DNA from: JBEEPE01 sp041191265
GTDB lineage: Bacteria; Verrucomicrobiota; Verrucomicrobiia; Chthoniobacterales; Chthoniobacteraceae
NCBI GenBank assembly: GCA_041191265.1
Contig: JBEEPE010000151.1
Coordinates: forward strand, 1-27,077
Direction of reading: 5' to 3'
Length of the DNA stretch: 27,077 nt
Part shown: positions 9,307 through 15,686 of the stretch, piece after piece
Numbering within the stretch: position 1 is the first letter of the stretch
Layout of the letters: each line of letters begins with the position of its first letter
Made by a program: the position numbers and the translations under genes
Notes under the pieces: generated by a model
Database searches by the model: none
Seen by the model: only the letters and a program-made list of their open reading frames with translations
Told to the model about the DNA's origin: nothing

Positions 9307-9320
9307 AAATGCCTCCTCAA
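9307..9320 (-). promoter_or_regulatory. Strong ribosome binding site setting the pgsA GTG start
   Basis: On the minus strand TTGAGGAGG is followed after 9 bases by the GTG at 9302. It is the clearest Shine-Dalgarno sequence in the window, where most genes have a weak one or none, and it decides the start codon. Confidence 0.75.
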
Positions 9321-9452
9321 GATGCACCCCGCACGCCACTCCGCAAGACGAGAACTGCCAGCCTTCAGGTCGGGTAAAACCGTTGCATGCCCCGAACCTT
9401 TCCCCCTACCCTCGCCTCTTCAACCCATCCAAAAACCTAACCACATTTTTTC
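9321..9452. promoter_or_regulatory. Divergent pgsA/gnd intergenic region
   Basis: This 132-base region must hold the promoters for gnd and pgsA if each has its own. A weak sigma70-like pair for gnd is TTGCAT (9383-9388) and TACCCT (9407-9412) with an 18-base spacer; both match the consensus poorly. gnd has no recognisable Shine-Dalgarno sequence; the bases before its ATG are a T-run. I see no riboswitch-like structure. Confidence 0.3.
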
Positions 9453-10877
9453 ATGAGCGCTAACTGTGACATCGGACTCATCGGCCTCGCCGTCATGGGC
9501 GAAAATCTCGTTCTCAACATGGAGAGCAAAGGCTTCACCGTAGCCGTCTACAACCGGACAACCTCCGTCACCGAAAAGTTCGAAGCCGGCCGCGCCAAAG
9601 GAAAGAACATCGTTGCAGCCAAGACGCTTGAGGAGTTCGTTGGCTCGTTGAAACGCCCACGGAAGGCCCAAATCATGGTCAAAGCGGGCGCCCCCGTTGA
9701 CGCCGTTATCGAGCAACTCATCCCGCTACTCGAGGCGGGAGACATCATTATCGACGGCGGAAACTCCCTCTGGACCGATACACAACGTCGTGAGAAAGCC
9801 CTCGCTGCAAAAGGCATCCGTTACTTCGGCGTCGGTGTTTCCGGCGGGGAAGAGGGCGCGCTAAAAGGTCCATCCATCATGCCCGGCGGCTCCAAGGAAG
9901 GCTGGGAGTTTCTCGCCCCCATCTACACGAAAATCTCCGCACACGTCGAAGGCGAGTCCTGCTGCCGCTACATGGGCCCCGATGGCGCCGGCCACTACGT
10001 CAAGATGGTCCATAACGGCATCGAATACGGTGACATGCAGCTCATCTGCGAAGCCTATGCCATCCTGAAAAATGTGCTCGGCCTCTCCGCCTCAGAACTC
10101 GGAGACATCTTCTCAGAGTGGAACCAAGGCGAGCTGAACAGCTACCTCATCGAAATCACCGCGCGCATCTTCACCAAAACCGATGCCGAAACTGGCAAAG
10201 CCATCGTCGACCTCATCCTCGACAAGGCAGGTCAGAAAGGCACCGGCAAGTGGACTGTCGGCCACGCCACCGAAATGGGCGTCCCCCTCTCCACCATCGC
10301 CTCCGCCGTCGAAGCCCGCATCATTTCATCCGTCAAATCCGAGCGAATCGAAGCCGCAAAAATCTTGCCCGGCCCAACCGCACCCGCCTTCACCGGCGAT
10401 CGCGCCGCCCTCATCCAAGCCGTCCGCGACGCACTCTACGCCTCGAAAATCGTCTCGTACGCCCAAGGGTTCGTTCAACTCGGTGCAGCAGGAAATCAGT
10501 ACGGGTGGCAACTCAACTTCGGCGATATCGCAACCATCTGGCGGGGCGGTTGCATCATCCGCGCCCACTTCCTCAACCGCATCAAACAAGCGTACGAGAG
10601 GAACGCAGGACTCAAGAACCTCCTGCTAGATCCGTTCTTCTCCGACATCATCGTCAAAACCCAAGCAAACTGGCGCCACGCCATCAGCACCGCCATCGCT
10701 CACGGCATCGCCGTGCCAGCCTTCAGCGCGTCGCTCGCCTACTACGATAGCTACCGCGCAGAACGCTTGCCCGCCAACCTCTTGCAGGCACAACGCGACT
10801 TCTTCGGAGCACACACCTACGAACGCGTCGACAAACCCGCAGGAGAGTTCTTCCACACCGAGTGGCTCGCGGACTAA
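9453..10877 (+). CDS. gnd: 6-phosphogluconate dehydrogenase, NADP-type, decarboxylating
   Basis: It oxidatively decarboxylates 6-phosphogluconate to ribulose-5-phosphate with production of NADPH, in the oxidative pentose phosphate pathway (cytoplasm). The 474 residues match the normal long-chain Gnd length. The Rossmann N-terminus reads IGLIGLAVMGENLVLNM. Substrate and catalytic motifs include IIIDGGNSLWTDTQRR, VGVSGGEEGALKGPSIMPG and GAGHYVKMVHNGIEYGDM, the last holding the catalytic Lys. The all-helical C-terminal domain follows to the end. No transporter, zwf or pgl lies next to it here. The gene is closed by a strong hairpin terminator starting 34 bases after the stop. Confidence 0.97.
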   Translation: MSANCDIGLIGLAVMGENLVLNMESKGFTVAVYNRTTSVTEKFEAGRAKGKNIVAAKTLEEFVGSLKRPRKAQIMVKAGAPVDAVIEQLIPLLEAGDIIIDGGNSLWTDTQRREKALAAKGIRYFGVGVSGGEEGALKGPSIMPGGSKEGWEFLAPIYTKISAHVEGESCCRYMGPDGAGHYVKMVHNGIEYGDMQLICEAYAILKNVLGLSASELGDIFSEWNQGELNSYLIEITARIFTKTDAETGKAIVDLILDKAGQKGTGKWTVGHATEMGVPLSTIASAVEARIISSVKSERIEAAKILPGPTAPAFTGDRAALIQAVRDALYASKIVSYAQGFVQLGAAGNQYGWQLNFGDIATIWRGGCIIRAHFLNRIKQAYERNAGLKNLLLDPFFSDIIVKTQANWRHAISTAIAHGIAVPAFSASLAYYDSYRAERLPANLLQAQRDFFGAHTYERVDKPAGEFFHTEWLAD

Positions 10878-10910
10878 ACGTCCCATCGACTTCATCGTCA
10901 CCATCCAACC

Positions 10911-10946
10911 AAAAAAACCCGCCGCCTTCGTGCGCGCGGGTTTTTT
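10911..10946. terminator. Bidirectional intrinsic terminator between gnd and the GNAT gene
   Basis: AAAAAACCCGC (10912-10922) pairs exactly with GCGGGTTTTTT (10936-10946) around a 13-base loop. The T-run follows the GC stem on the plus strand, and the A-run gives a T-run on the minus strand. It can therefore end transcription of both gnd (+, stop at 10877) and the convergent gene (-, stop at 10958). It is the only textbook terminator in the window. Confidence 0.88.
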
Positions 10947-10957
10947 CTTTGTCCCCA

Positions 10958-11956
10958 TCACCGCCCCCGACTCCGCGGAACAAGCATCACACTTTCCGTC
11001 CGCAACCGCAGCTCCGTCCAACGCAGCTTGTACTCGAGCACCGACCCCATGTCGTACCGCTGAACCCCCTCCTCACAAAGCCACTGAATCGTCTCCCACT
11101 GAAGCAAGTTCCCAATCGATTCCCGACCCCAGTCCGCCACAAAACTGAACTGCTGCCCTCGGTAGTTCGTCCCATCCACGCCCCCCAACACAAATCCGAT
11201 ATCGCGTCCGTCCGCCACCGCGAACAACCCACGCGCCGCTCCGCCACTCGAAAGTCGCCCAAACATCCGTCGATAAAATCCAAGACTCGGCTCCTCATCC
11301 ATCCCCACACACTCCAACCCTTTCCAACTCTGGCGCTCAATCGCCACCATCCGCTCGTACGCCAACTCCGCCTCATCCATCCCCTGCGGAACCACCCGCT
11401 CAAACCGCACCCCGCGCTCATCAGCCATCCTCAACGAGCGCCTCAAGTTCTGACGAAACTTCGGCGACCGCCGCCCTAAAAATCCGTCCACCCCACCCTC
11501 CAAGGACGCCGAACAGAACAGGTTCTGATCCATCCGATGAATCTCATGCGTCTTCACAAATGGCTGCAGCAACGCACGATGATGCTCCACCCCCGCCTCA
11601 AGTCCGCTCAAAAGAACCAAGCAATCCCCCAAATCCCCGTCGTTCTCCGCCAACAACCCGCGCAGCAACTCCACCGCATCCGGCCCCAACAACGGATTGG
11701 TAAACCGCCAGTGATACTCCAACGGCTCCAAAATCGGGCCCACCGCCGCGTGCTCCCAAAACGCAAACGCAATCAAACTGTCCGCCGTCTGACGAAAGAG
11801 CAGCTCCCTCCCACGCCCCATCTGCTCGTGAAACGAAAAAACCCATTCGCTCCGGCTGCACAACGGATCCTCCGTCGCGTGCCGCGCCGCCAGCCGGTTC
11901 ATCAACGAATCCGACCGGTCCAAACCTTTGTACGTGTCCGGAAACAAAGCACTCAT
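10958..11956 (-). CDS. GNAT/FemAB-like acyltransferase (Acetyltransf_6-like)
   Basis: A 332-residue protein with the layout of the duplicated GNAT-fold family that includes FemAB-type and 'cellulose biosynthesis' acetyltransferases. The N-terminal half has short GNAT-like strands. The second half starts near SPKFRQNLRRSLRMADERG, the family's basic R/K-rich segment, and continues to GLFAVADGRDIGFVLGG and a C-terminal WLCEEGVQRYDMGSV. Such enzymes transfer acyl or aminoacyl groups to cell-envelope or small-molecule substrates; the substrate is not predictable here. There is no signal peptide, so it is probably cytoplasmic. I prefer the ATG at 11956, with MSALFPDTYKGLDRSD as N-terminus, over an in-frame GTG at 12034, because the extra residues look untypical. 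It lies 88 bases after cysI on the same strand and may be cotranscribed, but no functional link to sulfite reduction is apparent. Confidence 0.72.
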   Translation of the reverse strand: MSALFPDTYKGLDRSDSLMNRLAARHATEDPLCSRSEWVFSFHEQMGRGRELLFRQTADSLIAFAFWEHAAVGPILEPLEYHWRFTNPLLGPDAVELLRGLLAENDGDLGDCLVLLSGLEAGVEHHRALLQPFVKTHEIHRMDQNLFCSASLEGGVDGFLGRRSPKFRQNLRRSLRMADERGVRFERVVPQGMDEAELAYERMVAIERQSWKGLECVGMDEEPSLGFYRRMFGRLSSGGAARGLFAVADGRDIGFVLGGVDGTNYRGQQFSFVADWGRESIGNLLQWETIQWLCEEGVQRYDMGSVLEYKLRWTELRLRTESVMLVPRSRGR

Positions 11957-11994
11957 GCTCCAAACCTGTCGAACGCAAATAAGGACGCCACAAA

Positions 11995-12014
11995 CCCGCT
12001 GAGCCCGAGGCGGG
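11995..12014 (-). terminator. Weak hairpin after cysI
   Basis: On the minus strand CCCGC and GCGGG flank a 10-base loop 31-50 bases after the cysI stop and are followed by only TTTG. It could attenuate readthrough into the GNAT gene. The short stem and short T-run make this tentative. Confidence 0.25.
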
Positions 12015-12044
12015 ACGCACCGCCTCAAGGCCACTCAAGCCAAC

Positions 12045-13751
12045 TCAGGCAACCGTCCCCACACTATGGAACGTCGCATCGCTCGGAATCACCGCGCGCT
12101 CGCAGAAATCGCCGAACCCCTCGCCTTCAAACCGCTCCTTCGCATACCGATGAATCGTCGGACGCAACAATGTCACCGCGTCATCAATCGTAATGCTCGG
12201 GGAAACCAGTCGATTCAGCCGAGTCCCATTGTACTTGGCCCCAAGATATAGCGCGTACTTATTCGGCGCCTTCCCAACGAACCCAATCTCCGCAAGGTAC
12301 GGCCTCGCGCACCCGTTCGGACATCCCGTCACCCGCAAACTAATGGCGTCACTCCGCAAACCGGCTTCATCCAAAACCAGCTCAAACTTTTCCAAAATCG
12401 CAGGCAAAGCCCGCTCGCTCTCCGCAAGCGCCAATCCGCACGTCGGCAACGCCACACAGGATAACGCGTTCAACCGCAATCCCGAACGCTCGTTCTCACG
12501 ATCAAGACCGTGCTTCGCCAAAATCGCCGCAATCACGGGTTTCTGCGCCTCGGTCACACCCGAAATCGTCAAGTTCTGCGAGGGCGTCAGTCGGAAATCG
12601 CCCGTGTGAATCATCGCGATTTCGCGCAACGCCGTTTTCATCGCCCACCCCTCGAGATCCCGAATCCGCCCACTCAAGATGTGGAGCCCATAGAACCACG
12701 TCCCATCCGCACAAGCGTGCCACCCGTGAGGATCCTGAATCGTCGTAAACTCATACGCTGCTGCCGGTGCAAACTTCACCCCCGACCGCTGCTCCACCTC
12801 AGTCCGGAACCAATCCACACCCCGGTCCTCAATCGTGTACTTCAACCGAGCATGCTTCCGATTCGTCCGGTCACCATGATCACGCTGAGTCGTCAAAACC
12901 GCCTCACCCACCACATTCACTTTGTCCTTCGGAATGAAGCCCAACACGTCCGCCAACCGAGGGAACGTCTCCGCATTCCCGTGACTCATCCCCAGCCCAC
13001 CACCAACCGTCACATTGTACCCCTTCAACTCCCCGCCCTCGACAATCGCAATGAACCCCAAGTCCTGGGAGAACACGTCCACATCATTCGACGGAGGAAC
13101 CACAAACCCAGTCTTAAACTTCCGCGGCAAATACGTCGGTCCGTACATCGGCTCCGACTCGCCACCCGCCACCATTTCCTCGTCCAACCAAATCTCATGA
13201 TACGCACGCGTCTTCGGCAACGCGTACTCGCTCCAGCCCTTCGCATGCTCATACACCTCCTGTAACACCGCGCTCCGCTCCGGATTCGGAGGCGCCATCA
13301 CATTGCGATTCACGTCGCCGCAGGCCGCAATCGAATCCAACAGAATCTGATGCATCCGCTGAATCAACGGCTTCACGTTCCCCTTCAAAACCCCGTGGAA
13401 CTGGAACGTCTGACGCGTCGTCAACCGCAACGAAGGCGACGCAATCTCGCCCGCGAGATCATCCAAAACCAACCACTGCTTCGGTGTCGCCACCCCGCCA
13501 GGCAAACGCACCCGTAACATGAACGAAAACGCCTTCTCCTTGCCCGCTTTCTTCAGCGCAATCCGCAGGTCTCGGTCGTCCTGCAAATACAACCCGTGAA
13601 ACTTCGTCAACTGACCGTTGTCATCGGAAATCGCTCCGGTCGATGCGTCCTGCATATCCTCGCGCAAGTTGCCGCGCAGGAAGTTGGATGCGGTCTTGAT
13701 GCCCTCGTTTGCCGCCAGCGGCTTGGGTTCGTTGGAATTTTCAGTGCTCAT
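12045..13751 (-). CDS. cysI: Assimilatory sulfite reductase, hemoprotein (beta) subunit
   Basis: It reduces sulfite to sulfide with six electrons at a coupled sirohaem/[4Fe-4S] centre, in the cytoplasm. At 568 residues it has the normal CysI length. The four cluster cysteines are at 432 and 438 (CVALPTCGLALAESER) and at 477 and 481 (TGCPNGCARPYLAEIG). This is the same spacing as E. coli CysI Cys434/440/479/483, where the last one bridges to the sirohaem. The N-terminal substrate-channel motif LRLTTRQTFQFHGV is present. The flavoprotein partner CysJ, CysH and sulfate activation genes are not in the window, so the electron donor is unknown. The ATG at 13751 has no evident Shine-Dalgarno sequence. 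The gene is divergent from the proline-rich membrane protein. Confidence 0.95.
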   Translation of the reverse strand: MSTENSNEPKPLAANEGIKTASNFLRGNLREDMQDASTGAISDDNGQLTKFHGLYLQDDRDLRIALKKAGKEKAFSFMLRVRLPGGVATPKQWLVLDDLAGEIASPSLRLTTRQTFQFHGVLKGNVKPLIQRMHQILLDSIAACGDVNRNVMAPPNPERSAVLQEVYEHAKGWSEYALPKTRAYHEIWLDEEMVAGGESEPMYGPTYLPRKFKTGFVVPPSNDVDVFSQDLGFIAIVEGGELKGYNVTVGGGLGMSHGNAETFPRLADVLGFIPKDKVNVVGEAVLTTQRDHGDRTNRKHARLKYTIEDRGVDWFRTEVEQRSGVKFAPAAAYEFTTIQDPHGWHACADGTWFYGLHILSGRIRDLEGWAMKTALREIAMIHTGDFRLTPSQNLTISGVTEAQKPVIAAILAKHGLDRENERSGLRLNALSCVALPTCGLALAESERALPAILEKFELVLDEAGLRSDAISLRVTGCPNGCARPYLAEIGFVGKAPNKYALYLGAKYNGTRLNRLVSPSITIDDAVTLLRPTIHRYAKERFEGEGFGDFCERAVIPSDATFHSVGTVA

Positions 13752-13900
13752 GAAGTCAGTCGTTCAGTGTCGTTAAACCCGTAACCATACGGAGAAATCA
13801 GCCCCTATCGAGTGCGATTTGGTGGAACCTACCCGCGCACCCCGCCCGCACTCTCGCTTGATAGGCAGAAAACCCCCATCCAAGATTCCAAGCGAGCATC
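13752..13900. promoter_or_regulatory. Divergent cysI / membrane-protein intergenic region
   Basis: 149 bases that must hold the cysI promoter and probably that of the neighbour. A perfect dyad CCGTA-ACCA-TACGG lies at 13779-13792, 28 bases before the cysI start, and could be an operator half-site pair or a leader hairpin. No convincing -35/-10 pair was found, and nothing recognisable as a SAM or other riboswitch. Confidence 0.3.
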
Positions 13901-15592
13901 ATGGCCCACCCCTACCAGAGCACCGTTCGGAACCTCACCTCCCCGCGACAACCGCAAGGACGGGACTCACTCTTCAGCTGGACCGTCGGCCTATTCGTCC
14001 TCGCCGGCGTCGTCGTCGCCTGCTGGCTCGGCTCCTTCTACATCACCGGCCACCCCGAGCAGCCATCCATGTACTCCATCTTGCGCTTCACCAAACAAGT
14101 AGGAGCACAAGCCCGATTCGAAACCACGGCCGCACCCCAAGGTAAATTTTTCTCCGCCAAAGACGCCTTCGACACGTTCTCACAAATGACGTCCCTCCAA
14201 CTGGACAACGAGAACGCGAAACTCCTGCGAAACTACATCCGCAACTACAAGGAACTGTCCCGCCCTGTCCCCTACCTGCACGGAAAGTTCGTCGTCGTAC
14301 AAGCCTACTCCCTGTCAAAATCCGACTTCACCACAGAGGGTCTCGTCGTGCTGACACAAGCAGTCGACCACCCCCAAGTTCTGGTGGAAGTCATCTGTCC
14401 AGCAACCCAACCGCAGCTTCGTGCCATGGCGGCCTCCTTCACCCCTGGCAACGAAATCAAATTCGAGAAAACCCTGGACCTGTCCGCCATCGTCCATGTG
14501 GCACGCCTCTCAGGAGGTTACTTCCAGCTCTCGGTAATTCCCATCCAGTACGGAACACTCGGAATCCGAGACTCCGATTTGGCGTTTTCTCTCGATCCGC
14601 CCAAACAAATCAAGGTCGGCGACACGCTGCCCGTCATCCATTCCATCGAAGTGAACCGACTCATGAAGAGCACCGCAGAGCTCCGGCGCGCCCACAAAGA
14701 CGCAATCGCTCAAGGGAAAGTTCGACTCGTCGAGCGGCTCGACGGTCGCGTCGAAGGCGATCTCTCCTCTCCCCCTTCACCTCTCCCCAACCTCACAACC
14801 CAACTCGCAAAAACGACCGAAAAAAACCCGCAACCCATCGCCCCACCCAACGCATCAACTCCAAATACGCTAGCCCAAGCCACACCAGTCACCGAAGCCC
14901 CTTCCGCCCTCCTCACAGAAACATCTCAACCGCAACGCGAAAACGCGCCGCCAATCCCGCAACCCTCCCTGCCGGACATGAAAAATCCCGCGGCAATCAC
15001 ACAAGCGTCCGAACCCGCACCAACACCGGCACCCGAACCAAACCCAGAACCAAGCCTCTCCCAAAGAGTCGCGGAAGGCGGCCCCGCAGCGGTGAACGCC
15101 CCCCAGAAGTTAAGCCAAAACCAAAAATCAGAACCCACCACTAAACCGGCGCCAACCATCCCAAAAGCCGCACTCGTCAAAGCCCCTCAACCCGCCACCT
15201 CATCCCCAGCCAAATCGTCCGTCGCAGAAAAACCCAAAACATCCCCCGCTTCCACCCCACTCCCAAAAGCTCTCCCCGTCACCACCCAATCATCCCAACC
15301 ACCACCATCCCGACCTAACGTCAACTTCCGCGACGTCGTGTCCGGTGCCGTCAGCACCCCCTCACAAAAAATACTCAGAGGCAAATTCGTCGTCACCGCT
15401 ACCGGCGCCAACCAAGCCGTCCTTCGCCCCATGGAGGACCCGAAACTCGGACGCGTCATCGTCGAGTACCAAAGAGGCTCGCTGCCCAATAACGGACAAG
15501 TCATCGACGCCGATTCCGCGCCGCTCGAAATCGTCCAAATCTCGCAAAGCCCCGACGGCACAAAAACTGTTCGAGTCAGGGAATCAAGATAA
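13901..15592 (+). CDS. Membrane-anchored protein with proline-rich linker, unknown function
   Basis: A 563-residue protein I cannot assign to a family. A short basic N-terminus is followed by one membrane segment at about residues 27-49 (FSWTVGLFVLAGVVVACWLG), so it is probably a single-pass protein with the bulk outside the cytoplasm. Residues 50-285 form a mixed alpha/beta domain containing YLHGKFVVVQAYS and VLVEVICPATQP. Residues 287-470 are a low-complexity Pro/Ala/Ser/Thr-rich linker, as in proteins that span peptidoglycan. Residues 470-563 form a small C-terminal domain (ILRGKFVVTATGANQ ... GRVIVEYQ) that partly echoes the N-terminal domain. The gene sits between cysI (divergent) and the oxidoreductase (same strand, 94 bases on). 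The linker suggests a cell-wall or periplasm-spanning role, which is inference only. Confidence 0.75.
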   Translation: MAHPYQSTVRNLTSPRQPQGRDSLFSWTVGLFVLAGVVVACWLGSFYITGHPEQPSMYSILRFTKQVGAQARFETTAAPQGKFFSAKDAFDTFSQMTSLQLDNENAKLLRNYIRNYKELSRPVPYLHGKFVVVQAYSLSKSDFTTEGLVVLTQAVDHPQVLVEVICPATQPQLRAMAASFTPGNEIKFEKTLDLSAIVHVARLSGGYFQLSVIPIQYGTLGIRDSDLAFSLDPPKQIKVGDTLPVIHSIEVNRLMKSTAELRRAHKDAIAQGKVRLVERLDGRVEGDLSSPPSPLPNLTTQLAKTTEKNPQPIAPPNASTPNTLAQATPVTEAPSALLTETSQPQRENAPPIPQPSLPDMKNPAAITQASEPAPTPAPEPNPEPSLSQRVAEGGPAAVNAPQKLSQNQKSEPTTKPAPTIPKAALVKAPQPATSSPAKSSVAEKPKTSPASTPLPKALPVTTQSSQPPPSRPNVNFRDVVSGAVSTPSQKILRGKFVVTATGANQAVLRPMEDPKLGRVIVEYQRGSLPNNGQVIDADSAPLEIVQISQSPDGTKTVRVRESR

Positions 15593-15612
15593 CCCTCCCG
15601 CCCGACAAGCGA

Positions 15613-15649
15613 GCGTTTCCCGAAAACCGGGGTAAATCCTGCGAAACGC
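15613..15649 (+). other. Inverted repeat in the gap before the oxidoreductase gene
   Basis: GCGTTTC (15613-15619) and GAAACGC (15643-15649) are exact reverse complements. Inside them CCCG-AAAAC-CGGG (15619-15631) forms a smaller alternative hairpin. There is no T-run, so it is not a terminator for the upstream gene. It could be an operator or leader structure for the gene starting at 15687. Confidence 0.35.
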
Positions 15650-15686
15650 AACCGACGACCCCTCCAGCAAAACGCGCCGAGCAACC

